Below are positions 45,313 to 54,129 of a stretch of DNA of 64,000 nucleotides, piece by piece. The stretch lies in assembly GCA_045534635.1 (NCBI GenBank), contig JAZSKB010000005.1:58141-122140 (forward strand), in the 5' to 3' direction. The stretch comes from UBA1205 sp045534635 (lineage in GTDB: Bacteria; Bacteroidota; Bacteroidia; Bacteroidales; WCHB1-69). The notes under the pieces were generated by a model that worked only from the letters and a program-made list of their open reading frames with translations, did no database searches and was not told the DNA's origin. Both the position numbers and the translations under genes were made by a program. Positions within the stretch are counted from its first letter, which is position 1, and the number at the start of each line of letters is the position of its first letter.

Positions 45313-45773
45313 AAAAATATATTTACCTAATAATCACATCTTTGATACTAATTAGCGTCACTTCAAGTTGTCGTTACGAAGAAGGACCTATATTTAGTTT
45401 TACTAAAGTGGAAAATAGAATACGTGGTATTTGGCAAATTGTTGAAATTCAAAAAAATGGTATTACTACCTATGAACCTGCATCAAACGAAGAACAAATC
45501 GACTCAAGACTCGAATTTTACCAAAGTAGAAATTTTATCATCCATTATATCGATGGATTAAATCTCCGTAATGGAGACGGGACATGGGAATTTGACGACA
45601 AAAAAAGAAATCTTATTGTTAATTATAAAGGTAAAAAAAATACCATTAGTCGAATATACAAAATTATAAAGTTTAAAAACAACGAATTAAAACTTTCTTT
45701 TACAGACGCTAACGATATTACTTGGACACTCAAATTAGATATTGTAGAATCCTTTATTGCTTATGGACTTTAA
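45300..45773 (+). CDS. Small lipoprotein with lipocalin-like domain
   Basis: 157 aa. Lipoprotein signal with the lipobox TSSC (Cys ~24). The mature part fits a lipocalin-like beta barrel (IRGIWQIVEIQKNG..., GDGTWEFDDKKRNLIV, LKLSFTDANDITWTLKL), a common Bacteroidota outer-membrane lipoprotein type of unknown ligand. Overlaps the kinase gene upstream by 13 bases and the ClC gene by 11. Confidence 0.7.
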   Translation: MGKIKKYIYLIITSLILISVTSSCRYEEGPIFSFTKVENRIRGIWQIVEIQKNGITTYEPASNEEQIDSRLEFYQSRNFIIHYIDGLNLRNGDGTWEFDDKKRNLIVNYKGKKNTISRIYKIIKFKNNELKLSFTDANDITWTLKLDIVESFIAYGL

Positions 45774-47544
45774 AGAAAAATTACACAAATTAACACTTTT
45801 ATTTACAAACATATCCGACAATCGAAAAATATTAATATTAAGTATTGTCGTAAGTATTGTTGCATCTTTGGCAGCAATTATTCTCAAAACCAGCGTTCAT
45901 TTCACACAACAACTTTTACAAAACGCATTCCCAGAACAAGAATTCAATTATTTATATTTAGCATTTCCAATTATTGGGATTACGTTAACGGTATTATTTA
46001 TTGTTTTTTTTGTAAAAGACGACCTCAGTCATGGAGTTAGTAAAGTACTATATGCCATTGCTCGTAACAAAGGTCGATTGAAACTACATCACACCTATTC
46101 TTCAATAGTATCAAGTACGCTTACCGTTGGTTTTGGAGGTTCTGTTGGTTTAGAAGCCCCTATCACCCTTACTGGTTCGGCTATTGGGTCTCAATTAGGT
46201 ACTTTTTTTCAACTTAATACAAAAAATATCATCATTTTAACTGCTTGCGGTGCAACTGCCGCAGTAGCAGCCATTTTCAACGCTCCTATTGCTGGTGTTC
46301 TTTTTGCTATTGAAGTACTTATGCTTGATTTAACAATCTCTTCGGCTCTTCCTTTATTAATATCTGCGGTAACTGCTATGAGTATGTCTTACATATTATT
46401 AGGAAGAAGTATTATGTTCAGTTCTGTTAGCAACATGATACCCACATTTGAAATGTCAAATATGCCTTTTTATGCTCTTTTAGGCATTGCAACAGGATTT
46501 TATTCTGTTTATTTTATGCGTATTTTAGCATTTACAGAAAGGTCATTCAAAAAAATAAAAAAAATACCTTTACGAATAATTACTGGTGGAATTGCATTGA
46601 GTGTACTTATTTTCTTGTTTCCATCCTTTTACGGAGAAGGCTACGACACACTCAACGACATTATGATGGGAGATATTCGTAAAATATTCAATAACAGTCC
46701 ATTTTATGCTTGGCAATATCGTGAAGGATTATTACTTTTATTCTTAGTATTTATATTGTTATTCAAAACATTTGCAACTGCATTCACTACAGGTGCAGGC
46801 GGTATTGGTGGTGTATTTGCTCCCTCCTTGTTTTTAGGCGGAATTGCTGGCTGTTTGGTAGCGACCTCTATCAACACATTTTTTGGTTGCAATCTTCCTG
46901 TATTAAGTTTTACTCTCGCTGGAATGGCTGGCATTATGGGAAGTGTTATGAAAGCACCTTTAACTGCCATCTTTCTTATTGCTGAAATTTCCGGAGGATA
47001 CCATTTATTTGTTCCTCTGATGTTAACAACTTTGTGTTCTTATGTCGTATTTTACAATTTTGAAAAATATTCCGTTTATACAAAAAGTTTGGCTCAAAGT
47101 GGAGATTTAATTACACATCACAAAGACAAACACGCATTAAGCAGATTGAAAGTCAGCAGTTTAATAGAAAACAATTTTAGCACAATTACCCCTAATGCTA
47201 CTTTGAGAGATTTACTTCCTATTATTGAAAATTCTGTTAGAAATATATTTCCTCTTGTTGATGACAATGGTAAATTCCACGGTATCATTATTTTAGACGA
47301 TGTCCGACATCTGATATTTCACCCAGAAAAATATGATAACACTTACATCAAAGATTTGGCATTCATGCCCAAAGCAACCGTAAAAATCAACGAAGATATG
47401 ACCAATATTGTTGAAAAATTCAAAACAACAGGACTTTACAACATGGTTGTTTTAGACGCAAACAATAACTATTATGGTTTTATTTCTCGAGCGAATGTTT
47501 TTTCTTCTTATCGCGAAATTGTCGAATCAATTTCAGAAGATTAA
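45763..47544 (+). CDS. ClC-family chloride channel/antiporter with C-terminal CBS pair
   Basis: 593 aa from the ATG at 45763 (the longer frame begins with TTG). Ten or more membrane helices with GFGGSVGLEAP (gating Glu kept, but GLEAP instead of the usual GREGP) and GAGGIGGVFAPSLFLGG. Two CBS domains fill ~455-593 and may sense nucleotides. The retained gating glutamate suggests Cl-/H+ exchange rather than a pure channel. Fourth gene of the FKBP operon. Confidence 0.88.
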   Translation: MDFKEKLHKLTLLFTNISDNRKILILSIVVSIVASLAAIILKTSVHFTQQLLQNAFPEQEFNYLYLAFPIIGITLTVLFIVFFVKDDLSHGVSKVLYAIARNKGRLKLHHTYSSIVSSTLTVGFGGSVGLEAPITLTGSAIGSQLGTFFQLNTKNIIILTACGATAAVAAIFNAPIAGVLFAIEVLMLDLTISSALPLLISAVTAMSMSYILLGRSIMFSSVSNMIPTFEMSNMPFYALLGIATGFYSVYFMRILAFTERSFKKIKKIPLRIITGGIALSVLIFLFPSFYGEGYDTLNDIMMGDIRKIFNNSPFYAWQYREGLLLLFLVFILLFKTFATAFTTGAGGIGGVFAPSLFLGGIAGCLVATSINTFFGCNLPVLSFTLAGMAGIMGSVMKAPLTAIFLIAEISGGYHLFVPLMLTTLCSYVVFYNFEKYSVYTKSLAQSGDLITHHKDKHALSRLKVSSLIENNFSTITPNATLRDLLPIIENSVRNIFPLVDDNGKFHGIIILDDVRHLIFHPEKYDNTYIKDLAFMPKATVKINEDMTNIVEKFKTTGLYNMVVLDANNNYYGFISRANVFSSYREIVESISED

Positions 47545-47546
47545 CA

Positions 47547-48824
47547 ATGAAATTTAAAATCTATTTTTTACTATTCCTTTTATCTTGGAATTTCGCTTTT
47601 GCTGATAATGATAAAATGCTCATTGTCTGTAATTCTCAATTTCAATCTATGGTTGATACTTTTATTGTTATCAAAAACAATCACGGCATTGAATGTCAAA
47701 AACTAATCATAGATAGTATTGATTTTCAACATATAAAATTTAAAATCAAAGAAAAGCTAATTACATTTCCTGCACAATTCGTTTTACTGATTGGCAACAA
47801 AGAACATATTCCTACATATCATATAGACGAAGGTTGTAGCGATATTTTTTATTTAATTGATAATCAAAATAATATACCTAAAATTACGATTGGAAGATTT
47901 CCAATAAAAAATGAAAATGAATTGAGAACAATTATTCAGAAAAATATATCTGGAGAACATCAATTGTCATCATTGTGTAACATTGCTTCTGCCGAAAAAT
48001 CTACACTCAGCAATAAAACAGATTATCAAGTCATACGAGAAATTGAAGAAAAATTAAAGCAAGTTGGCATTAATACTTATTATGAACTATTTACAGGATA
48101 TCAAAATGGATTAGATGCTGAAGGCAATCCTAATAAAAAGGATATTATTGAAGCCATAAATGCTGGCATAGATGGTATTTTTTATGCAGGACACGGGGAC
48201 AATCATGGTTGGAATACTTCAGAATTTACCATTTCAGACATTGATTCTCTAAGTAATACATCATTTCCAATTATATTTTCGGCAGCATGCAACAATGGAA
48301 ATTTTACACAAGAAGAATGTTTTGCTGAAAAATGGTTAAATGCCAATAAAAATGGACAACCTATCGGGGCAAAAGCCACCATTATGTCTTCAATATTTAC
48401 TGAATGGGAAATTGGACTTGTAACCCTAACAACAATTGCAGATTCTCTTCGAGACAATATCTCATTAGGAGAACTATTTCTATCCATTTACAAATTCTTA
48501 CATTCCAATGAATATCCCAAAAAACAAATTCAGACATGGATATTATTTGGAGACCCTTCGCTTCGTATTAAATTGCCTAAAAACAATATATCAGAAAAAA
48601 CAATAGTATCTTTCGCCACATATCCCAATCCTTGCAAAACAAATATCAATATTGTACGACAAGATGATAACGAAAAACAATTGTTTATTTATAATAGTGA
48701 AGGAAAATTAATATTGACCAAATATATAAAAGGTATTCATAGCAATATCAATATTCAAAATTTTCCATCTGGATATTATATTTTACAAATAGACAACTAT
48801 TGTAAAAAAATTATCAAATGGTGA
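47547..48824 (+). CDS. C25 (gingipain-like) cysteine peptidase with T9SS sorting domain
   Basis: 425 aa. Signal peptide (1-19). Caspase-like C25 fold with the catalytic His in YAGHGD (~212) and Cys in SAACNNGNF (~247), and a preceding VLLIGNKEHIPTY strand. The type A sorting domain starts with TYPNPCKTNI (~348) and ends in GYYILQ...KIIKW. A surface or secreted peptidase exported by T9SS. Compared with gingipains it lacks a long propeptide and adhesin domains, so it is a compact form. Starts 2 bases after the ClC gene; last gene of the operon. Confidence 0.85.
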   Translation: MKFKIYFLLFLLSWNFAFADNDKMLIVCNSQFQSMVDTFIVIKNNHGIECQKLIIDSIDFQHIKFKIKEKLITFPAQFVLLIGNKEHIPTYHIDEGCSDIFYLIDNQNNIPKITIGRFPIKNENELRTIIQKNISGEHQLSSLCNIASAEKSTLSNKTDYQVIREIEEKLKQVGINTYYELFTGYQNGLDAEGNPNKKDIIEAINAGIDGIFYAGHGDNHGWNTSEFTISDIDSLSNTSFPIIFSAACNNGNFTQEECFAEKWLNANKNGQPIGAKATIMSSIFTEWEIGLVTLTTIADSLRDNISLGELFLSIYKFLHSNEYPKKQIQTWILFGDPSLRIKLPKNNISEKTIVSFATYPNPCKTNINIVRQDDNEKQLFIYNSEGKLILTKYIKGIHSNINIQNFPSGYYILQIDNYCKKIIKW

Positions 48825-48843
48825 TTTGCTACATTTTTTTTAC

Positions 48844-48851
48844 TACTTTTG
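48844..48851 (+). promoter_or_regulatory. -7 promoter element of the sirtuin operon
   Basis: TACTTTTG followed by CA, 27 bases upstream of the ATG at 48879. Confidence 0.55.
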
Positions 48852-48878
48852 CATTAATTAATTTGTCAGAAACCAACG

Positions 48879-49574
48879 ATGAAAAAATTAGTTGTATTAA
48901 CAGGAGCAGGAATAAGTGCAGAAAGCGGAATTAGTACATTCCGCGATTCTGATGGTTTGTGGGAGCAATACAATGTTGAAGATGTTGCTACTCATGAAGC
49001 ATGGTATAGAAATAGAGAATTAGTTAATCAATTTTACAACGAACGACGCAAACAATTGTTAAACGTTGAACCCAATTATGGACACATTGGATTAGCAGAA
49101 TTAGAAAAATATTTCGACGTGGTCGTCATCACACAAAACGTTGATAATCTGCATAAAAGAGCAGGAAGCAAACACGTTATACATCTTCATGGAGAACTTA
49201 CAAAAGTTTGTTCTGAAAACAATCTTAACTTGGTTTACGAATTACCAAAAGATAAATACGAAGTACATATCGGAGATAAAGCCGAAGATGGAGCCCAATT
49301 ACGACCTTTTATTGTCTGGTTTGGAGAAGCCGTTCCTATGATGGAGACTGCAATACAAGAATGTGCCACGGCAGATATATTTCTTATTATTGGTACCTCT
49401 TTGAATGTTTATCCTGCAGCAGGACTTATTCATTACACACGTCCCAACACTCCAACTTATCTAATTGACCCTAAGGAAGTTAAAATCAACCATTCGAACA
49501 TTACAATAATTCAAGATATTGCATCTAATGGAATAAAAAAAGTGATAGAAATATTAAAAAATCAATATTTATAA
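48879..49574 (+). CDS. cobB: Sir2-family NAD-dependent protein deacylase
   Basis: 231 aa. GAGISAESGISTFRDSDGLW (NAD site), the class III Tyr/Arg pair in QFYNERR, TQNVDNLHKRAG, catalytic His in HLHGEL, and FIVWFGEAVP. The zinc-ribbon cysteines normally between HLHGEL and RPFIVWFGE are missing: only one Cys remains in a charged stretch. The Y-x-x-R pair suggests desuccinylase/deacetylase activity as in SIRT5/CobB. Starts an operon with hutI (3 bases later) and folK. Confidence 0.9.
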   Translation: MKKLVVLTGAGISAESGISTFRDSDGLWEQYNVEDVATHEAWYRNRELVNQFYNERRKQLLNVEPNYGHIGLAELEKYFDVVVITQNVDNLHKRAGSKHVIHLHGELTKVCSENNLNLVYELPKDKYEVHIGDKAEDGAQLRPFIVWFGEAVPMMETAIQECATADIFLIIGTSLNVYPAAGLIHYTRPNTPTYLIDPKEVKINHSNITIIQDIASNGIKKVIEILKNQYL

Positions 49575-49577
49575 ATT

Positions 49578-50813
49578 ATGAGTATAATTATCAAAAATAT
49601 TAAAGAACTTATTCAAGTAGAATATCAACCACAAAAACTTGTTGCAGGAAAAGCAATGAGCAAAATAAACACCATAAAAAATGCATGGCTTAAAATTATT
49701 GATGACAAAATTGATGATTTTGGTTCTATGCAAACTTTTCCAAACGAAAAAACAGATACCGTAATAGATGCGACCGATTGCATGGTTTTTCCTTGCTTTT
49801 GTGATTCTCACTCTCATATTATATACAAAGGCAGTAGAGAAATTGAATATATTGATAAAATCAAAGGTCTTTCTTACGAAGAAATTGCAAAAAGAGGAGG
49901 CGGAATATTGAATACCGCCAAACGATTGCACGAAGCCTCTGAAGAAGAATTATTCAACGATGCTTGGGAGCGTCTTGAAGAGATAAAAACATACGGCACT
50001 GGTGCTATAGAGATAAAAAGTGGTTATGGATTATCTACAGATGATGAACTTAAAATGTTGAGGGTTATAAAACAACTAAAAGCCAAATCTCCATTAACTA
50101 TCAAATCAACATTTTTAGGTGCTCACGCAGTACCTGCAAATTACAAAGGCAAACAAAGTGACTACGTAGATTTAATTATCAACGAAATGATACCTCAAGT
50201 TGCAGAAGAACAATTAGCAGATTACATTGATGTATTTTGTGACAAAGGATTTTTCACTGTTGATGAAACCGAACGAATGTTGATTGCTGGTAAAAAATAT
50301 GGTTTACGAGGTAAAATTCACGCCAACGAATTAGATTATTCTGGCGGTATTCAAATTGGAGTAAAACACAATGCCCTTTCTGTTGACCATTTAGAATACA
50401 CTGGAGATGACGAAATTGAAACATTGCTCAACTCTCAAACTATGCCAACTATTTTACCGGGGGCTGCATTCTTTTTAGATATGCCATACGCACCTGCTCG
50501 AAAAATGATTAATGCTGGATTGCCTATTGCTATGGCAGGTGATTTCAATCCTGGTTCTTGTCCTTCTGGCAATATGCAATTTATACTTGCTATGGCTTGT
50601 ATCAAATACAGATTACTTCCTGAAGAAGCCATAAATGCAACAACTATCAATACCGCTTATGCTATGGACATTAGCGATAAATTAGGCTCTATTGCCAAAG
50701 GAAAAATTGCTAATATATTCATTACCAAACCAATACCAACATACGAATATATGCCTTATTCTTTCGGAAACAACAAAGTAAAAACAGTAATTCTTAACGG
50801 AAAAATTCAATAA
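49578..50813 (+). CDS. hutI: Imidazolonepropionase
   Basis: 411 aa amidohydrolase: CDSHSHIIYKGSRE (metal His pair), GTGAIEIKSGYGLS, LGAHAVPANY, HANELDYSGG, and GDFNPGSCPSGNM (metal Asp). Opens the imidazolone ring in histidine breakdown. hutH, hutU and ftcD/hutG are not in the window, so the rest of the pathway must be elsewhere or absent. It overlaps folK by one base; the link to the sirtuin and folK is unusual. Confidence 0.92.
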   Translation: MSIIIKNIKELIQVEYQPQKLVAGKAMSKINTIKNAWLKIIDDKIDDFGSMQTFPNEKTDTVIDATDCMVFPCFCDSHSHIIYKGSREIEYIDKIKGLSYEEIAKRGGGILNTAKRLHEASEEELFNDAWERLEEIKTYGTGAIEIKSGYGLSTDDELKMLRVIKQLKAKSPLTIKSTFLGAHAVPANYKGKQSDYVDLIINEMIPQVAEEQLADYIDVFCDKGFFTVDETERMLIAGKKYGLRGKIHANELDYSGGIQIGVKHNALSVDHLEYTGDDEIETLLNSQTMPTILPGAAFFLDMPYAPARKMINAGLPIAMAGDFNPGSCPSGNMQFILAMACIKYRLLPEEAINATTINTAYAMDISDKLGSIAKGKIANIFITKPIPTYEYMPYSFGNNKVKTVILNGKIQ

Positions 50814-51304
50814 TGCACGATATTTTTTTACTTTGTGGTGGAAATCTCAATAATACAAAAAAAAAATACATCGAACTCAATAATTTATTGAATAGTCTTA
50901 TTGGGAAAATCCAACAACAATCTCAATATTATCAATCTGAAGCGTGGGGATATTGTTCTGAAAATACATTTATTAATGTTGCTTTTCATATTAAAACAAA
51001 TCTATCTATATTTGAAGCATTAGAACAATGCCTCCACATTGAGAAATTATTAGGACGAAAAGCCCATGAAAAATATCCATATCAAGATAGAGCGATGGAT
51101 ATTGACATTATATTTTTCGATGATATTATCGTAAATAACAATACATTGACAATTCCTCATCCATTAATGGAAAAAAGGAACTTTGTTTTATTACCACTTT
51201 CGGAAATATGTCCGTTAAAAGTACACCCTATTTTAGGTAAAACCATTCAAGAATTATTAGCAAATTCTCCCGACAATGTTTTACCAAAACCAATTTCTCT
51301 ATAA
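50813..51304 (+). CDS. folK: 2-amino-4-hydroxy-6-hydroxymethyldihydropteridine pyrophosphokinase
   Basis: 163 aa. Family motifs: LCGGNLNNTKKKY, SQYYQSEAWGY, FINVAFHI, signature RAMDIDIIFFDD, and IPHPLMEKRNFVLLPLSEI. Transfers pyrophosphate from ATP to the pterin in folate synthesis. The ATG overlaps the hutI TAA by one base. Last gene of the operon; convergent with the DnaB-like gene. Confidence 0.92.
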   Translation: MHDIFLLCGGNLNNTKKKYIELNNLLNSLIGKIQQQSQYYQSEAWGYCSENTFINVAFHIKTNLSIFEALEQCLHIEKLLGRKAHEKYPYQDRAMDIDIIFFDDIIVNNNTLTIPHPLMEKRNFVLLPLSEICPLKVHPILGKTIQELLANSPDNVLPKPISL

Positions 51305-51328
51305 AAATTATTTATCTCAAAATAAAAT

Positions 51329-52186
51329 TTATAAATCCACAAATTTATCTATAGATTCTATAAATTTAAGATTTATGATTTGTGGTATAGTTATATTTTT
51401 ATGCTTTGCTATCATAAAAACTGCTTTATCTCCTGTTTGTCTATGAATAATAAAAACATTATCGGCTACATCTAATATATAATCAGCGATATTTTCTATA
51501 GAAGGAATATCAGATATATGAGAAGAATTAACCAAATGAGAAAAAACAACAATAGGGATTCCCAATTCTTTAGCCATCAATTTAATATCATTGAGTGTAT
51601 TTTTATGTTCATCGTTGTTTTGTTCATCTTCTAAATGTTTACAAGAAAACAATTCAAAACTATCTACAAATATAATATCTACGCCAAATTTATTTCGTAA
51701 TTGTTTACAGCGTTTTTGAAATTCTTCTTTAGATAATCTTATAGAATCATCTACAAAAATTTCTGCTTTTGACAAGTTATACAAAATAGCATTAACTTGT
51801 TCTTTTTCAGAGTCTTTCAAATCATGAGCTGCAATTTTTTTCAAAGAATGTCGCGTTTCACTTTCTATTAAGCGTGAAAACATTTTTGCAGAAGAACGTT
51901 CTGGGGAAAACACTCCTACGGCTTTTCCTGATTTTGAAGCGATATTAAAAAGCAATGATAGTAAAAAAGCAGTTTTACCATTGCCCGGTTTTGAGGCTAT
52001 TACGCACACTTCGCCTATCTGAAAGCCTTTAGCGATAGCATCTACTTTATCGAATCCTGTTGCTATTCCTGTTGTATTCAAATCTACTAAATAACCGGTA
52101 TCTTGCAAAAGTTGAATAATTATCTCTTTCATTGTTGTAAATTCAAAACTATCTTGCGATACCGTATAATTTGTGTCCATAAGCAT
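51329..52186 (-). CDS. Stand-alone DnaB-like helicase C-terminal (RecA-fold) domain protein
   Basis: 285 aa. Matches the C-terminal ATPase of replicative DnaB without its N-terminal domain: TGFDKVDAIAKGFQIGEV, Walker A SKPGNGKTA (65-73), Walker B IIFVDSFELF (~172-181), then FSHLVNSS and a late HRQTGD turn. DnaB residues around the arginine finger and DNA loops seem shortened. It could be a helicase paralogue or a KaiC-like ATPase switch. Begins 2 bases after the MORN-like lipoprotein gene, so the two are cotranscribed. Starts ATG at 52186 (or 52180). Confidence 0.75.
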   Translation of the reverse strand: MLMDTNYTVSQDSFEFTTMKEIIIQLLQDTGYLVDLNTTGIATGFDKVDAIAKGFQIGEVCVIASKPGNGKTAFLLSLLFNIASKSGKAVGVFSPERSSAKMFSRLIESETRHSLKKIAAHDLKDSEKEQVNAILYNLSKAEIFVDDSIRLSKEEFQKRCKQLRNKFGVDIIFVDSFELFSCKHLEDEQNNDEHKNTLNDIKLMAKELGIPIVVFSHLVNSSHISDIPSIENIADYILDVADNVFIIHRQTGDKAVFMIAKHKNITIPQIINLKFIESIDKFVDL

Positions 52187-52188
52187 TA

Positions 52189-52845
52189 TTATTTAATATA
52201 ATTAAGCATTTTTCCATTTTTATATTCTACTATTTTTTCTATAGTGCCATCTGTGGTATAATACACTTCTTTACCATGAATTACACTATTTTCATAATCT
52301 ACTTCGCGTAACAAACCTCCATCGGAATTGTAGGCTATCAATTTGCCTTTTCCTTTGTCAAATTTTCCATTGGCGAGTTCATAACCATTGTAATCGAAAT
52401 ATCGCCAAACACTATCAATCTGATTATCTGAATAATAACCATTTATAAAAAGAGAACCATCGGGATAATATTGTTTATAAAATCCGTCTCGTTGACCATT
52501 TTTAAATTCTATTTCTTTTACTAAAACACCTGATTCTGTGTAAGTTTTGGATATTCCATGCAAACAACCATTTTTGTATAGTTCCTCCAACTCTTTTTTG
52601 CCATTGCTATAATAACGAATTAGAACACCATTAATAGTATCTTGATGGTAAGTTATTTCTAACGATTTTTGACCTGATTCGTAGAAAAAAACTGCCTTAC
52701 CATCTTTTTTACCTAAACGGTATTCTATTTTTGATTGCAACTTGCCAGAAGGATAATAAGTATCTTCCACCTTTGTGCAAGATGTAAAAAATTGGTTTCC
52801 AACAACTAAAACCAAAACTAAGATAAAAAAAACTATTCGTTTCAA
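52189..52845 (-). CDS. MORN-variant repeat lipoprotein (YwqK-like)
   Basis: 218 aa, starting with TTG at 52845. No in-frame ATG exists nearby and a stop lies just upstream, so TTG must be used to include the signal peptide. Lipobox FFTSC (Cys ~23). About eight repeats of the form Y-x-x-G-x-L/K-x-x-x-x-x-Y-x-x-G-x-x-x-G (YYPSGKLQ, FYESGQKS, YYSNGKKE, YYPDGSLF, ...), the MORN_2 type found in YwqK-like proteins. Probably an outer-membrane lipoprotein of unknown partner. A TAATTTTG element lies at 52875-52882. Confidence 0.75.
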   Translation of the reverse strand: MKRIVFFILVLVLVVGNQFFTSCTKVEDTYYPSGKLQSKIEYRLGKKDGKAVFFYESGQKSLEITYHQDTINGVLIRYYSNGKKELEELYKNGCLHGISKTYTESGVLVKEIEFKNGQRDGFYKQYYPDGSLFINGYYSDNQIDSVWRYFDYNGYELANGKFDKGKGKLIAYNSDGGLLREVDYENSVIHGKEVYYTTDGTIEKIVEYKNGKMLNYIK

Positions 52846-52874
52846 TCTATTTTATACTATGTTATTTATTCTGG

Positions 52875-52882
52875 CAAAATTA
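52875..52882 (-). promoter_or_regulatory. -7 promoter element of the MORN-lipoprotein/DnaB-like operon
   Basis: Minus-strand TAATTTTG, 29 bases upstream of the TTG start at 52845. The rest of 52883-53063 is AT-rich without features. Confidence 0.45.
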
Positions 52883-53063
52883 CTTCTTTTTTCAATGCAA
52901 TAGACAATATTTTAAAATAATTTTTCACATCTATAAAAAGTAAACATTTAACAACAAAGAGCAAAAAATAATTAATACATTGACAATCATATAAATTCAT
53001 AAAAAAAACAATAGTTTATTAAACAAAAAAAGAAAAATAAGTACTTTGCTTTATTTTTTTTTG

Positions 53064-53071
53064 TACCTTTG
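53064..53071 (+). promoter_or_regulatory. -7 promoter element of tRNA-Lys
   Basis: TACCTTTG, 8 bases before the tRNA 5' end. Confidence 0.6.
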
Positions 53072-53079
53072 CAACATTG

Positions 53080-53152
53080 GTCTTCGTAGCTCAGCTGGTA
53101 GAGCAATTGACTCTTAATCAATGGGTCCAGGGTTCGAATCCCTGCGAGGACA
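53080..53152 (+). tRNA. tRNA-Lys (anticodon CTT)
   Basis: 73 bases folding as a full cloverleaf: acceptor GTCTTCG/CGAGGAC, D-stem GCTC/GAGC, anticodon stem ATTGA/TCAAT with loop CTCTTAA (anticodon CTT), T-arm CAGGG-TTCGAAT-CCCTG, discriminator A. CCA is not encoded. Reads AAG lysine codons. Confidence 0.95.
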
Positions 53153-53174
53153 CTTCATTTTTTGTTATTCTGTT

Positions 53175-53217
53175 AACGCTTAACTACATTACACAATGTT
53201 ATTAAGCGTTTCTTTTT
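53175..53217 (+). terminator. Rho-independent terminator after tRNA-Lys
   Basis: AACGCTTAA / TTAAGCGTT outer stem with an inner ACATT/AATGT stem, followed by TCTTTTT. Confidence 0.75.
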
Positions 53218-53268
53218 ATATCCCCCATAACATCGACAACTTTGTTGTTTTTATATTTTTTTATCAAT

Positions 53269-53294
53269 GGAGGTTGAGCCTGTCGAAACCTCCG
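53269..53294 (+). repeat. REP-like palindrome, unit 1
   Basis: GGAGGTT...AACCTCC around the core GAGCCTGTCGAA. It recurs inverted at 63784-63810. Confidence 0.75.
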
Positions 53295-53313
53295 CAATTC
53301 ATGTATTTTTTGC

Positions 53314-53344
53314 TCGGGTGTCTGAGCCTGTCGAATACAGCCGA
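53314..53344 (+). repeat. REP-like palindrome, unit 2
   Basis: TCGGGTGTCTGAGCCTGTCG...AGCCGA. Same core as unit 1, separated from it by a 19-base linker with ATTCATGTATTTTT that is also conserved at 63.8 kb. 53345-53486 holds nothing else recognisable. Confidence 0.75.
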
Positions 53345-53486
53345 AAACTTGTTCTGGCGGATTTATAATCCAGCAGAATGACATATTTTGGCAACAATGT
53401 TGCGATTATATTGTTTTGTTGTCACAATTATAAAAATACACTGCATATACGCTATGTGTGTTCGAAAGAATAAAAGATGCGAAATG

Positions 53487-53519
53487 TAAAAAAAATCCGT
53501 TGCCGCAAGCGACAACGGA
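53487..53519 (-). terminator. Rho-independent terminator after the outer-membrane protein pseudogene
   Basis: Stem TCCGTTGCCGC / GCGACAACGGA (one mismatch) with an AA loop, followed on the minus strand by a run of eight T. Confidence 0.8.
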
Positions 53520-53575
53520 AGAGTGAATTACTTTTTTTACTATAAACAAAACATCTTATTATAGAAAAATACTTT

Positions 53576-54129
53576 TTACAATTTTAAATTCAATAGCACA
53601 CCTGTTTTATGAACATGAGAATATACTATTTTACTTGGGATAAACAAATGTGTGTATTGGTAATAAAGTCCCAAATCTATTTTCTGGTGCACCTTGAAAG
53701 TCAATTCTCCTTTGGTGTCCACATTACCTCCAAACATACCCAAAGGAGACGTTGCTACTTGAGTATATACATTTCCTCCTGCCAACAACGATACTTTAAA
53801 CGAACAAATACGTAAAAAATCGACATAGGTTCTCACCCCAATATCAACAAAAGTTGCTTGTGACATCTTAGCGTCTCTTGCAGATAATGCACATCCTGCG
53901 GAAGCAAATCTATTACTGTAATCAAAAACATTGAGCAATGAAATTGATGTTAACACATCTAAATGGGACAAACGCCTAATGCATATTGACATTGTAAATT
54001 TACCCCTTTTCGATATGCTTGTTGAGCATATCCCATATAAATGCCGACACTATGCGTCAAAGAATTATTTTGTCCAAATGTTAGCTGCGACAATATCACC
54101 GCGAGAAATACAAATATTCTACTTTTCAT
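53576..54129 (-). pseudogene. Frameshifted outer-membrane beta-barrel protein gene
   Basis: From the ATG at 54129 frame 1 gives a signal peptide (hydrophobic run ending TFGQ) and strand-like sequence up to NLQCQYALGVCPI, then a TAG at 53959-53961 after 56 codons. The sequence continues in another frame as HLDVLTSISLLNVFDYSNRF to 53576, with further beta strands and a barrel-like terminal (GVLLNLKL). Together they would make a ~180-aa PorT/OmpA-like small barrel, so one indel between ~53992 and 53960 broke it. A good terminator remains downstream, which suggests a recent event or a sequencing error. Confidence 0.65.

Noticed and set aside
48879..49574. Sirtuin as a pseudogene because zinc cysteines are missing
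   Set aside because: All NAD-binding and catalytic residues are intact and the frame is full length; a zinc-free form is more likely.
53080..53210. tRNA-Lys as an integration site of a mobile element
   Set aside because: No second copy of the tRNA 3' end and no integrase were seen in the following kilobase.
53269..53344. Repeat-spacer-repeat pattern as a possible CRISPR
   Set aside because: Only two palindromic units, the linker is conserved rather than variable, and no cas genes are near: REP-like.
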